In this document: positions 7,973 through 15,801 of the stretch, piece by piece
Numbering within the stretch: the first letter of the stretch is position 1
Layout: the number at the start of each line of letters is the position of its first letter
NCBI GenBank assembly: GCA_022340865.1
Contig: JAJDNC010000085.1
Coordinates: forward strand, 1-39,716
Length of the DNA: 39,716 nt
Reading direction: 5' to 3'
Source: Gemmatimonadota bacterium
Lineage (GTDB): Bacteria > Gemmatimonadota > Gemmatimonadetes > Longimicrobiales > Gaopeijiaceae
Notes under the pieces: generated by a model
Told to the model about the DNA's origin: nothing
What the model saw: only the letters and a program-made list of their open reading frames with translations
Database searches by the model: none
Program-made: the position numbers and the translations under genes

Positions 7973-8482
7973 ATGCCAGCACGTATCCGACTCCGGCGCA
8001 TGGGCCGGAAGAAGCAGCCCCACTACCGCGTCGTGGTGGCCGACAGCACCTCGCCGCGCGACGGTCGCTTCATCGAGACCCTCGGCTACTACAAGCCCCT
8101 CACGAGCCCGGCTCGCCTGGTCCTGGACCTCGAGCGGGTGGACCACTGGATCACCGAGGGGGCGCTGCCCAGCGACACCGTCAGGACCCTCATCGCCAAG
8201 GCTCGCCGCGGCGGGGACGGCAAGGTGGCCCTGGGCGAGGTCGACCCCGAGACCCGGGAGGCCAAGCGGGCCGAGGCGCTGGCGACGCGCCGCGCCGAGG
8301 AGGCCAGGGCCGCCAAGGCGAAGGCCGACGCCGAAGCCGCACGGGCTGCCGCCGAGGCCGCGGAGGCTGCCGCCGCCGAGGAGAGTGCCGCCGAGGAGAG
8401 TGCCACCGCGGAGAGCGCCACCGAGGAGAGTGCCACGGCCGAGCCCAGCGCGGCCGAGGAGTCGGCGAAGGCGTCCGAGTAG
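7973..8482 (+). CDS. rpsP: 30S ribosomal protein S16 with long acidic C-terminal tail
   Basis: S16 is a primary assembly protein of the small ribosomal subunit. The S16 core starts [24 protein letters not shown] at ATG 7973 and includes [13 protein letters not shown] and TLIAKA, ending near residue 85. Bacterial S16 is usually 80-100 residues; this one has 169. The extra 80 or so residues are Ala/Glu/Lys-rich and probably helical or disordered, ending in repeated Ala-Glu-Glu-Ser-Ala units. The frame is unbroken and ends in TAG, so the tail is part of the gene. It is the first gene of the classical rpsP-rimM-trmD order. An in-frame ATG at 7936 exists, but the S16 core begins at 7973. Confidence 0.97.
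   Translation: MPARIRLRRMGRKKQPHYRVVVADSTSPRDGRFIETLGYYKPLTSPARLVLDLERVDHWITEGALPSDTVRTLIAKARRGGDGKVALGEVDPETREAKRAEALATRRAEEARAAKAKADAEAARAAAEAAEAAAAEESAAEESATAESATEESATAEPSAAEESAKASE
8373..8469 (+). repeat. imperfect 15-bp repeat in the S16 tail
   Basis: The unit GCCGAGGAGAGTGCC and variants recur about six times and encode Ala-Glu-Glu-Ser-Ala or Ala-Thr-Glu-Glu-Ser-Ala motifs. The units are in frame, so the tail could lengthen or shorten by slippage without harming the S16 core. Confidence 0.7.
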
Positions 8483-8501
8483 CCCTCGGACCGCCGGGAC
8501 C

Positions 8502-9044
8502 ATGGGGACCCCGGGCCGAGAGGACCCTGGCTTCCTCACCGTGGGCCGGCTGGGCCGCCCGCACGGCACCGGTGGCGAGATGATGGTCTGGCCACTCACC
8601 GACCACCCCGAGAGCACGTTCGCTCCCGGGGTGGTTCTGCTTCCCGGCGACGACGCGCCGGACGCCGACCTGCCGCCCCTGGAGATCGTGGGGTCCCGTC
8701 CGTTCCAGCAAGGGTGGCTGGTGACCTTCGAGGGCGTGGACACCCGCACGGAGGCGGAGACCCTGCGCGGCCGCTACCTGTACCGCACCCTCGGGGAGGT
8801 CGAGCCGTTGGCGGAGGGGGAGGTGTTCCAGCACGAGCTCCTGGGTCTCGAGGTCGTGACGCTCTCCGGGGAGGCGGTGGGGAAGGTGACGGAGATCTAC
8901 GAGACGAGGCCCGCGGACCTGCTGGAGGTGCGCGGAGGCGGCGGGATCCACATGATCCCGTTCACGAAGGACATCGTCGTCGACATCGATCTCGCCGGGG
9001 GACGCCTGGTGGTGGATCCTCCGGAAGGGCTCCTGGACCTGTAG
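8502..9044 (+). CDS. rimM: 16S rRNA processing protein RimM
   Basis: RimM helps mature the 16S rRNA 3' domain and assemble S19 into the 30S head. The ATG at 8502, 19 bases after rpsP, starts a 180-residue protein of normal length. It shows the N-terminal beta-barrel opening FLTVGRLGRPHGTGGEMMVWPLTD, the linker FEGVDTRTEAETLRGRYLY, and the PRC-type C-terminal domain with HELLGLEVVTLSGEAVGKVTEI, HMIPFTKDIVVDID and DPPEGLLDL. The start is uncertain by a few codons because no strong ribosome-binding site is visible, but the PHG motif is near the expected position. It lies between rpsP and trmD, the classical order. Confidence 0.96.
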   Translation: MGTPGREDPGFLTVGRLGRPHGTGGEMMVWPLTDHPESTFAPGVVLLPGDDAPDADLPPLEIVGSRPFQQGWLVTFEGVDTRTEAETLRGRYLYRTLGEVEPLAEGEVFQHELLGLEVVTLSGEAVGKVTEIYETRPADLLEVRGGGGIHMIPFTKDIVVDIDLAGGRLVVDPPEGLLDL

Positions 9045-9068
9045 ACGCCCGTGCCGTCGGGAGGCGCC

Positions 9069-9764
9069 GTGCGCATCAACATCGTCACGATCTTCCCGGA
9101 CTTCTTCACGGGACCGCTGGGGCTCGGCATCCCCGGGCGCGCCGCCGAGGCCGGCCTGGTCGAGTACCGGCCCGTCGATCTGAGGAAGTACACCCACGAC
9201 CGGCATCGCACGGTGGACGACGTGCCGTACGGCGGTGGTGCGGGCATGGTCATGAAGCCGGACCCCTTCTTCGAGGCGGTGGACGACCTGGCGCCCCAGG
9301 GGCCCGTGGTGCTCGTCAGCGCTCGCGGACGGCCGTTCTCCCACGCCGATGCCGTGCGCCTCTCCGTGGAGGCGGAGCTCACGCTGCTCTGCGGCCACTA
9401 CAAGGACGTGGACCAGCGTGTGGCCGATCACCTCGCCACCGAGGAGCTCTCCCTCGGGGACTTCGTGGTCTCCGGGGGCGAGGTCGCCGCGCTGGCCATT
9501 ACCGACGCCGTGGTGCGCCTGCTCCCCGGCGCCATGTCCGACCACGAGGCGGCTTCCTCGGACTCGTTCTACGACGAGAGACGGCTCAGCGCCCCGTCGT
9601 ATACCCGCCCTCCCGTGTACCGTGGCTACGAGGTGCCGGAGGTGCTGCGCTCGGGGGACCACGCCCGCATCGCCGCCTGGCGGGAGCAGCAGGCGGAGCG
9701 GCTCACGAGGATGCGGCGCCCCGATCTCCTGGAGCCCCGGCCGGGGGAGGACGAGGAGGCCTGA
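9069..9764 (+). CDS. trmD: tRNA (guanine-37-N1)-methyltransferase TrmD
   Basis: TrmD methylates G37 next to the anticodon using S-adenosylmethionine and prevents frameshifting. GTG 9069 is preferred over an upstream in-frame GTG at 9051, because GGGAGG (9059-9064) sits four bases before it and the protein then starts VRINIVTIFPDFF, as in the family. Trefoil-knot motifs are present: VDDVPYGGGAGMVMKPDP, LLCGHYKDVDQRV and LSLGDFVVSGGEVAA, followed by the C-terminal RPPVYRGYEVPEVLRSGDH tRNA-binding segment. Length is 231 residues. In most bacteria rplS follows directly; here two opposite-strand genes intervene. Confidence 0.97.
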   Translation: MRINIVTIFPDFFTGPLGLGIPGRAAEAGLVEYRPVDLRKYTHDRHRTVDDVPYGGGAGMVMKPDPFFEAVDDLAPQGPVVLVSARGRPFSHADAVRLSVEAELTLLCGHYKDVDQRVADHLATEELSLGDFVVSGGEVAALAITDAVVRLLPGAMSDHEAASSDSFYDERRLSAPSYTRPPVYRGYEVPEVLRSGDHARIAAWREQQAERLTRMRRPDLLEPRPGEDEEA

Positions 9765-9829
9765 AGGCGCGCTTCCGCGCACGGGCACGTGGGGAAGGCG
9801 GCGCGACGCTTCCCGCGCGACCCCGCGCG

Positions 9830-10732
9830 TCAGACGCCCGAGTGCACCGCCTGCGACGCCGGCGCACCCTGGTCGAGCTTGCCGTAGTCGAGCTGGCTCC
9901 CCTTCAAGCTGTGGGGGATGAGGTACACCGCGGTCATCACCAACGCCGCCGCCAGCACCGTCGCCCGGGTGAAGCGCGGCACCGGCACGCGCGCCCGTCC
10001 CTTCCAGAGGACGCCGCACGCCACCGCCCAGACCAGCCACATGATCAGGGTCTTGTTGTCGGTGAGGTCGTACCCGTGGGGGAAGCCGGTCCAGAACGCG
10101 CCGAACGCGTACTTCTGCACGAAGGGACCGAGGATGAGCCCCCCTGCCGTCATCAGCGCCAGGGCGACCCAGGGCAGCCTGCCGATCCCGCCGGGGTGGA
10201 CCAGGGCCGCGAGGGCGGCGCGCATGCCCACCAGCATGGCGAGGAACATGCACGTGACGTGGGCGATGAGCAGGGGCAACGGGACCGCGTCCTTGTAGCG
10301 CGCGACGATCATGCCCTCACCGGCCGCTGCCGCCTCCTCCGAGGGGATGCGCAGGACGGCGCCCGGGGTCCTCACCTCGACGCGGTACTCGAGCTTTCCG
10401 GCCGGAGGCTGCGAGGGCAGCTCCGCCACCAGAACGGCACCTCCCGCCGCCGTGTCCCGCCGCATGGGCGCCGTGGTGAACGGCTCGTCCGTGGGATACC
10501 GACGCCACATCACCGAGCCGCTGGACCCCGCCCCCGGATCCGGGAGGGCGATGCGCAGGCTCCTTCCCGTGGTCTCCGTGCGCGGCAGGTTGTAGGCCCT
10601 GGGCGTGCCCGCCACCTCCAGGGTGCCCTCCACGGGGTAGGTGGGTCCCGTGCGCTCCTGATACACGGCGGCGGCCAGCATGAGGACGAGGGCCACGACC
10701 CAGAGCGTGACGCTCCGCGCGCGCGGGCTCAT
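9830..10732 (-). CDS. membrane protein with extracytoplasmic domain, unknown function
   Basis: The ATG at 10732 overlaps the stop of the upstream peptidase gene by four bases. The 300-residue protein has an N-terminal membrane anchor (LWVVALVLMLAAAVYQ), an exported beta-rich domain (residues about 30-145, with GTLEVAGTPRAYNLPRT), and four or five C-terminal hydrophobic helices. A polar loop between them reads TGFPHGYDLTDNKTLIMWLVW. I know similar unnamed proteins from Bacteroidota and Gemmatimonadota but no function. The coupling to an exported M28 peptidase suggests a shared envelope role (inference). With the peptidase gene it separates trmD from rplS. Confidence 0.8.
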   Translation of the reverse strand: MSPRARSVTLWVVALVLMLAAAVYQERTGPTYPVEGTLEVAGTPRAYNLPRTETTGRSLRIALPDPGAGSSGSVMWRRYPTDEPFTTAPMRRDTAAGGAVLVAELPSQPPAGKLEYRVEVRTPGAVLRIPSEEAAAAGEGMIVARYKDAVPLPLLIAHVTCMFLAMLVGMRAALAALVHPGGIGRLPWVALALMTAGGLILGPFVQKYAFGAFWTGFPHGYDLTDNKTLIMWLVWAVACGVLWKGRARVPVPRFTRATVLAAALVMTAVYLIPHSLKGSQLDYGKLDQGAPASQAVHSGV

Positions 10733-11808
10733 CGTCCGCCCCCCAGCCCCTCACGGCCGCCCGCCTTCCACTCCGGCTTCGGCCCGTCGGCGAGGAGGCG
10801 CACGGCACGGATGGCGGCGTCCACCACCGCCGTCATGTGGGCGAAGTCCACGCGGGTCACCTCGTCGGAAGGCCGGTGGTAGTCGGCGTGCAGGTCGAAG
10901 GTCGACAGCGTGTGCGCCGGGATCCCGGCCACGGCGAAGGGCGTGTTGTCGCTGCGGAAGAAGAAGCCCTGGTCGGGCCGGGGGTCCGGCACGATGGGCA
11001 GGCCCGCGGCCGCCAGCTCGTCGCCCATGGTGGTGCGCCCGTACCCGGTGAGCCACGCATGCCCGGGACCGCCGGCCAGCGAGTCCGGCCGCCCGATCAT
11101 CTCGATCTGCAGGTCGGCGACGGTGTGGTCCAGGGGCTCGACGGGGTGCTGCAGGTACCACCGCGTCCCCACCATCCCCACCTCCTCGCCGGTGCTGAGG
11201 AGCACCACCACCGTGCGCCTGGGCGGCGTCCCCCGGGTCAGGTCCCGGGCGATCTCCAGGACCGCCACGGTTCCGGAGCCGTCGTCGTCGGCTCCGTTGT
11301 AGATGGAGTCGCCGTTCACCGGGCGTCCGATGCCCAGGTGGTCGTAGTGGGCACCCACGACCACGACCTGGCGCGCCAGCGCCGGGTCCGATCCGGGGAT
11401 GCGGCCCACCACGTTGGCCTCACTGTGAAGCACCTCCGACGGCGGCAGGGTGTCGAAGTCCACGTGCGGCGACGGGAGCATGAAGTACGTCCCGCCCCCG
11501 CGGACGATCCTGGCCACCGGGACGTGCTGCAGGTAGCCGTCGTCACCGGCCGGCTGCACCCCGTCGCGGTGCAGCTCGGAGGCCAGGAAGCGTGCCGCCA
11601 TGTGGATCCCGTGGGTCCCGATCCGGCGCCCGGCCATGGAGTCGTCGGCGAGGACGTCCAGGAGGTGCTGCAGGCGCGCCGTCCGGGTCAGGGTGTCGGC
11701 CGGGACTCCCGGGAGGCGCGCCGCATGGGCGGCATGCGTGTCCGTCCGTGTGAAACCCGTGAGGGCCACACCTCCCGCGAGGGCGAAGAGAACGAGGAGA
11801 CGTCGCAT
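10729..11808 (-). CDS. exported M28-family zinc aminopeptidase
   Basis: The ATG at 11808 begins a clear signal peptide (MRRLLVLFALAGGVALTGF). An upstream in-frame start would bury it. The catalytic domain carries the M28 pattern of a two-zinc site: VVVGAHYDHLG (first His), NGADDDGSGTVAVLE (bridging Asp), LLSTGEEVGMVG (general base and ligand Glu), DLQIEMIGR, where most relatives have Asp-Met and here Glu-Met, and TFDLHADYHRPSDE (last His). M28 enzymes remove N-terminal residues from peptides, here outside the cytoplasmic membrane. The length of 359 residues fits. The stop overlaps the next gene. The Glu replacing Asp in the fourth motif may still bind metal. Confidence 0.92.
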   Translation of the reverse strand: MRRLLVLFALAGGVALTGFTRTDTHAAHAARLPGVPADTLTRTARLQHLLDVLADDSMAGRRIGTHGIHMAARFLASELHRDGVQPAGDDGYLQHVPVARIVRGGGTYFMLPSPHVDFDTLPPSEVLHSEANVVGRIPGSDPALARQVVVVGAHYDHLGIGRPVNGDSIYNGADDDGSGTVAVLEIARDLTRGTPPRRTVVVLLSTGEEVGMVGTRWYLQHPVEPLDHTVADLQIEMIGRPDSLAGGPGHAWLTGYGRTTMGDELAAAGLPIVPDPRPDQGFFFRSDNTPFAVAGIPAHTLSTFDLHADYHRPSDEVTRVDFAHMTAVVDAAIRAVRLLADGPKPEWKAGGREGLGGGR

Positions 11809-11897
11809 GGGATCGGCGCTGTGGGTTCGCTCCGGGGGATGGGGAAAGCACGCCAAGATCACACCGCGAAACGGCCTACGCCAAGACCCTCCGGGGC

Positions 11898-11926
11898 TTC
11901 ACCGTCAGTAACGCCGGGGTTACATT
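11898..11926 (+). promoter_or_regulatory. promoter of rplS-rnhB
   Basis: TTCACC (11898-11903) and TACATT (11921-11926) are 17 bases apart. The same -35 hexamer precedes the tRNA-Lys gene. Having its own promoter fits the separation of rplS from the trmD operon by two opposite-strand genes. Confidence 0.55.
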
Positions 11927-11971
11927 AGCCGTCTCCGCCGGAACCACCGGCCCGTGTCACCGGAGGCGACC

Positions 11972-12328
11972 ATGGCTGACCTGATCCACGAAATCGAGCA
12001 AGAGCAGCTCCGGGGCGAGACCCCCGGATTCGCCCCCGGCGACACCGTCCGCGTCCTCTATCTGGTGCGCGAGGGCAGCAAGGAGCGCATCCAGGCGTTC
12101 GAGGGCGTGTGCATCGCACGCAAGGGCGGGGGTCTGAGCGAGACCTTCACCGTACGCAAGATCTCCAGCGGGATCGGCGTCGAGCGCATCTTCCCGCTGC
12201 ACGCTCCCACGGTGCAGGGCATCGAGGTGGTGCGTCACGGCCGGGTCCGGCGCGCCAAGCTCTACTACCTGCGGGGACGCCGTGGGAAGTCGGCGCGCAT
12301 CCAGGAGAAGCGCACCACCGCCAACTGA
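11972..12328 (+). CDS. rplS: 50S ribosomal protein L19
   Basis: L19 lies at the subunit interface of the ribosome. The ATG at 11972 is chosen because GGAGG (11962-11966) lies five bases upstream and the product begins [15 protein letters not shown]. An in-frame GTG at 11954 is less likely. The 118-residue protein has the full L19 sequence: [54 protein letters not shown] and [23 protein letters not shown]. It is followed after one base by rnhB. It normally sits next to trmD but is displaced here by a two-gene minus-strand block. Confidence 0.98.
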   Translation: MADLIHEIEQEQLRGETPGFAPGDTVRVLYLVREGSKERIQAFEGVCIARKGGGLSETFTVRKISSGIGVERIFPLHAPTVQGIEVVRHGRVRRAKLYYLRGRRGKSARIQEKRTTAN

Positions 12329-12329
12329 C

Positions 12330-12980
12330 GTGACGCCTCCGGCCCCGCCGGACGGCGAGGCGCTCCAGCGGCCCCCGGACCTCCTCGGATACGAGCGCGG
12401 GTTCTGGGGCCGCGGCCTTTCCGTGGCCGGCGTGGACGAGGCGGGGCGAGGCCCCCTGGCGGGTCCGGTGGTGGCCGCCGCGGTGATGCTCCCTCCCGGG
12501 ACCTTCGTGGAGGGCGCCGACGACTCCAAGCAGCTCACGGCCGCCGTGCGCGAGGAGCTCTACGTCCGCATCCTGGCCGTGGCGGCCGGCGTGGGGGTGG
12601 GGGCGGCGTCGGTGCGGGAGATCGATCACATCAACATCCTGCGCTCCACCACACGGGCCATGCAGCGGGCTCTGGCCCACCTGCCGGTACGACCGGATCA
12701 CGTGGTGGTGGACGGCAACCCCGTGAAGCACCTGGGGTGGGACCACGAGGCCGTCGTGGACGGGGACGCGCTCATCCACTCCGTGTCGTGCGCATCCATC
12801 GTGGCGAAGGTGGTTCGTGACCGCCTCATGCACCGGCTCGCAGTGCGCTATCCGGGGTACGGATGGGACACGAACGTGGGGTACGGCACGCAGGCCCACC
12901 GCTCCGCCATCGGGGCTCTGGGCCTGACGCCTCATCACCGCCTCACGTTCGCGGGTCTGCAACTCGAGCTGGAGATCTGA
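12330..12980 (+). CDS. rnhB: ribonuclease HII
   Basis: RNase HII nicks RNA within DNA duplexes, including single misincorporated ribonucleotides. GTG 12330 follows the rplS stop by one base, which implies coupled translation. Catalytic residues are visible: Asp36 and Glu37 in SVAGVDEAGRGPLAGP, Asp in HVVVDGNPVK, and Asp in SIVAKVVRDRLM. Other signatures are DDSKQLTAAVREEL and the C-terminal GYGTQAHRSAI. Length is 216 residues. The rplS-rnhB order is common and supports the call. Confidence 0.97.
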   Translation: MTPPAPPDGEALQRPPDLLGYERGFWGRGLSVAGVDEAGRGPLAGPVVAAAVMLPPGTFVEGADDSKQLTAAVREELYVRILAVAAGVGVGAASVREIDHINILRSTTRAMQRALAHLPVRPDHVVVDGNPVKHLGWDHEAVVDGDALIHSVSCASIVAKVVRDRLMHRLAVRYPGYGWDTNVGYGTQAHRSAIGALGLTPHHRLTFAGLQLELEI

Positions 12981-13012
12981 CCGACCAGGCGACAGTCCTC
13001 AGGAGGGACGCC

Positions 13013-13498
13013 ATGCGCTCGGAGCACCTGAGCAACCTGCACGTGGGGTGGATCATTGGCGGCTGGCTCGTCGCCGTGGCGGTGACGTCCGGAGCCTACC
13101 TGGCGCTGGTGGGGACCGGCCTGTTTCCGGAGGGGCCCGGCGCGATCCTGGGGATCGCGGTCGCCATGGCCGCGGGCTTCTACGCCGGCGGGCTCTTCGT
13201 GGGAAACCGCTGGATGGACGCCCCCATCCTGCACGGCGTGGCCATGACCCTCGTGAGCGTCGTGGTGCTGTTCGTGGGGACGCTGACCCTGCCCGAAGGG
13301 TTCGGGGCGTGGTCGGGATCGGCGCCTACGGTGCTGGGATTGATCCTGCTCCAGCTCGCCGCCTCGGTAGCCGGGGGGTGGACGGGAAGGAGCACCGCCA
13401 TGGGCAGCGGGAAGGACGATGGCGCGAGAACCGTGGAAGCCGGAGGGCCCGAAGGACCCGGGACGGCCGGAAAACAAGGGGGAGCCGACGCGGGCTGA
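13013..13498 (+). CDS. small membrane protein, unknown function
   Basis: The ATG at 13013 has an excellent ribosome-binding site (AGGAGGG at 13001-13007). The 161-residue product has four hydrophobic helices: about residues 12-33 (WIIGGWLVAVAVTSGAYLAL), 43-63 (AILGIAVAMAAGFYAGGLFV), 72-90 (LHGVAMTLVSVVVLFVGTL), and 105-123 (VLGLILLQLAASVAGGWTG). A Gly/Ala-rich polar tail follows. I do not recognise a named family. It lies 32 bases after rnhB and is probably in the same transcript. Confidence 0.75.
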   Translation: MRSEHLSNLHVGWIIGGWLVAVAVTSGAYLALVGTGLFPEGPGAILGIAVAMAAGFYAGGLFVGNRWMDAPILHGVAMTLVSVVVLFVGTLTLPEGFGAWSGSAPTVLGLILLQLAASVAGGWTGRSTAMGSGKDDGARTVEAGGPEGPGTAGKQGGADAG

Positions 13499-13545
13499 CG
13501 CGGCGCCCTCGTCCGGCTCCCGACTCCGATGGCTCCCGAGCGCCC

Positions 13546-13573
13546 TTCACCTCGGCGATCCCGTGCCTATCTT
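13546..13573 (+). promoter_or_regulatory. promoter of the tRNA-Lys gene
   Basis: TTCACC (13546-13551) and TATCTT (13568-13573) are 16 bases apart. The predicted start falls a few bases before the mature tRNA 5' end at 13583. Confidence 0.5.
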
Positions 13574-13582
13574 GCAGCGTCC

Positions 13583-13655
13583 GACCCGGTAGCTCAGTTG
13601 GCAGAGCAACAGACTTTTAATCTGTAGGTCCTGGGTTCGATCCCCAGCCGGGTCA
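13583..13655 (+). tRNA. tRNA-Lys (anticodon UUU)
   Basis: A complete 73-base cloverleaf is present. The acceptor stem is GACCCGG paired with CCGGGTC (13648-13654), with discriminator A at 13655. The D arm is AGCTCAGTTGGCAGAGC. The anticodon stem ACAGA/TCTGT surrounds the loop CTTTTAA, with TTT at 13616-13618. The T arm contains GGTTCGATCC. CCA is not encoded and must be added. The UUU anticodon reads AAA and AAG lysine codons. Confidence 0.97.
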
Positions 13656-13791
13656 CTTGAAGAGGCTTGTGCGACATGCACCACGGGGACGTACCGTCCT
13701 CTCCCCGCGAAGCTTGTCCGCAGCAGGAGCGCATCCCAGGTTGCCCACACCGCCGCGGCCGCGGCGGGCGACTGTCGTTGGGAGGTGCGTG

Positions 13792-14331
13792 ATGACCAGA
13801 GCGAGCTTCGTCGCTGCCCTCGGGCTTCTCTCCTTGGCGGTCCCACTCGGTGCCCAGGGTGGCCCTTCGCCGGCCGCGCCGAGCCGTGACACCGTTCTCG
13901 CGGCGGCCAGAGAGATCATGGCGGACGCGCGTTTCTGCACGTTCGTCACGGTCGGCCTGGACGGGCATCCACAGGCCCGGGTGGTGGATCCGTTCACGCC
14001 CGAGGGCGAGATGACAGTCTGGCTCGCCACGAAGCCCACCACCCGAAAGGTGGCCCAGATCCGGGCCGACCCTCGAGTCACTCTCCTGTATTTCGATGCC
14101 GGCACGGCATCCTACGTGACGCTGGTGGGGCACGCGGAGCTGGTGCGGGACCCCGTGGAGAAGGCGAAGCGATGGAAGCCGGCATGGTCGGGGATGTACG
14201 AGGACGAGAACCGTGGAGAGGACTATCTCCTCATCCGGGTCCGCGTCGATCGGCTCGAGATCGTGAGCGGCCGTCACGGGCTCCGGAACGACCCGAGGAC
14301 GTGGCGGCCGGTCGTCCTCGACCTCCGCTGA
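13792..14331 (+). CDS. exported pyridoxamine-5'-phosphate-oxidase-like (split-barrel) protein
   Basis: The ATG at 13792 follows GGGAGGT (13780-13786) and starts a signal peptide (FVAALGLLSLAVPLGAQG). The mature part has the FMN-binding split-barrel pattern of the general-stress/PPOX group: AREIMADARFCTFVTVGLDGHPQARVV, MTVWLATKPTTRKVAQIRADPRVTLLYFD, YVTLVGHAELV and a C-terminal VDRLEIVSGRHG. Relatives bind flavin or deazaflavin cofactors and are normally cytoplasmic, so the signal peptide is unusual. Length is 179 residues. A weak hairpin (GGGGACG/CGTCCTC, 13685-13701) separates it from the tRNA. The biochemical role is unknown. Confidence 0.85.
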   Translation: MTRASFVAALGLLSLAVPLGAQGGPSPAAPSRDTVLAAAREIMADARFCTFVTVGLDGHPQARVVDPFTPEGEMTVWLATKPTTRKVAQIRADPRVTLLYFDAGTASYVTLVGHAELVRDPVEKAKRWKPAWSGMYEDENRGEDYLLIRVRVDRLEIVSGRHGLRNDPRTWRPVVLDLR

Positions 14332-14341
14332 GGCGTCCTTG

Positions 14342-14746
14342 GTGAACGAGATCGAGGTGCGCACCCGGGGCAAGGGCCTCTACGAGATCACCCGGGTGGT
14401 GCAGGACCTGGTGTCGGCCAGCGGCATGGCCGAGGGCCTGTGCACGGTGATGATCCGGCACACCTCCGCCAGCCTCACCATCCAGGAGAACGCCGACCCT
14501 TCGGCGAGGCGGGACCTGGAGGCGTGGCTCGACCGCCACGTCCCGGAGCACGACCCTCTCTACACACACACGGCGGAAGGGCCGGACGACATGCCGTCGC
14601 ACATCAAGGCGGCTCTCACCGCCACCACGCTGTCCGTCCCGGTGGTGGACGGCCGTCTCGCCCTGGGGACGTGGCAGGGCATCTACGTGTGGGAGCACCG
14701 CCGCCGCGGGGGCACGCGGCGCTGCGTCGTCCACATGGGGTCATGA
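14342..14746 (+). CDS. YjbQ family protein (UPF0047)
   Basis: The protein is almost all one conserved domain: VMIRHTSASLTIQENADPSARRDLEAWL, YTHTAEGPDDMPSHIKAALT, and GRLALGTWQGIYVWEHR. These are the hallmark segments of the YjbQ/UPF0047 family, with the conserved His and Glu residues intact. E. coli YjbQ has weak thiamine-phosphate-synthase activity; the physiological role is unsettled. GTG 14342 is taken as start, eight bases after GAGG (14330-14333). TTG 14339 in the same frame is the alternative. Length is 134 residues. It lies 10 bases after the preceding gene. Confidence 0.95.
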   Translation: MNEIEVRTRGKGLYEITRVVQDLVSASGMAEGLCTVMIRHTSASLTIQENADPSARRDLEAWLDRHVPEHDPLYTHTAEGPDDMPSHIKAALTATTLSVPVVDGRLALGTWQGIYVWEHRRRGGTRRCVVHMGS

Positions 14747-14811
14747 GGGGGAGAGTGGCTTCGTGCGGAATCGGTCAGCCGCCTTCGGGACCTTCTGGCA
14801 ATGGGGGGAGC

Positions 14812-15801
14812 ATGCACTTCGTCTCGGCTCTGATGCTGGTCCATGGCCTGGTCTCCATACCTCCAGCACCGGCGGAAACCATGTCGCCAAGTGATACCGT
14901 GCACACGGAAAGCGTCGGAGTCGTCCTGCAGCCCTACACGGCCCGTACGGGTGCCGACGAGTGGTCCATTGCGCCGGAGCTTCTCCTTCCCGAGGTCCGG
15001 CGCGTCCTCTCCGAGGAAGACGTGCCCCTGGTGGGAGCCGAGCACGTCGATCTCTCTCCCGATGAGAAGGGCAGGTACGGCGAGTGGGAGCGTCTGGGCC
15101 TCGCCGACGCCCACCTGGGCCGCGCGGTGGCCTCGCTCGCCGAGCGAGGCGCCTTCGTGGTCGGGCTTCTGGGCAACTGCAACAGCTCCCTGGGCATGCT
15201 CGCCGGTCTCCAGACCTCCGGCACGTCCCGCCGTCCCCTCAGGGTGGGTCTGATCTGGATCGACGCCCACGCAGACTTCAACACCCCCGAGACCACGCTC
15301 AGCGGGTGGCTCGGTGGCATGCCGGTTTCCGTGGCCTCCGGTCAGAGCCTGACGCGCCTACGCCGAACCGCAGGGCTCGACGTGCCCATCTCGACACGGG
15401 ACATCGTCATGATGGGGCAGAGAGACGTGGACCCCCTGGAGCAGGTCCTGCTGGACGACTCCCAGGCCACCCAGGTGTCCGCCGCGGACTTCCTGTCGCA
15501 GAGCGCGGGGATGACCCACGCCGTGGAGGAGCTGTCCCGGCGGGTGGACGTCATCTACCTGCACGTCGACCTGGATATCCTGGACGCATCGGAGATCCCC
15601 GGGAGCTTCTTCGAGACTCCCGGCGGGCCCACAGCCGCACAAGTCGCGGCTCCTCTGCGCGCGCTCATGACGAATCCCAAGGTGCGGGCCCTGGGCATCG
15701 CATCGTTCCCCACCGCCGAGCGCGGGAGGGCGAAGAGCATGTCTTCGGCCCTCACCCTCGTGCGAGCCGCCCTCGACGGGCTGAAGGAGCGGGGCTCCTG
15801 A
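14812..15801 (+). CDS. arginase/agmatinase-family protein with altered metal site
   Basis: The ureohydrolase fold is recognised from DAHADFNTPETT (Asp151, His153, Asp155), HVDLDILDASEIPG (Asp253, Asp255) and GMLAGL. In classical arginases the first metal ligand is His in GGDHS. Here the segment reads LLGNCNSSLG (residues 120-129), so that His is absent, with Cys123 or an Asn at its place. A variant arginase subfamily with GGNCN-like motifs exists, so this may be normal for its branch. The start is uncertain: ATG 14812 gives a hydrophobic, signal-like N-terminus (MHFVSALMLVHGLVSIPPAPA). ATG 14743 overlaps the YjbQ stop, and ATG 14881 would give a cytoplasmic protein. From 14812 it has 329 residues. 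The substrate is unknown. Confidence 0.85.
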   Translation: MHFVSALMLVHGLVSIPPAPAETMSPSDTVHTESVGVVLQPYTARTGADEWSIAPELLLPEVRRVLSEEDVPLVGAEHVDLSPDEKGRYGEWERLGLADAHLGRAVASLAERGAFVVGLLGNCNSSLGMLAGLQTSGTSRRPLRVGLIWIDAHADFNTPETTLSGWLGGMPVSVASGQSLTRLRRTAGLDVPISTRDIVMMGQRDVDPLEQVLLDDSQATQVSAADFLSQSAGMTHAVEELSRRVDVIYLHVDLDILDASEIPGSFFETPGGPTAAQVAAPLRALMTNPKVRALGIASFPTAERGRAKSMSSALTLVRAALDGLKERGS

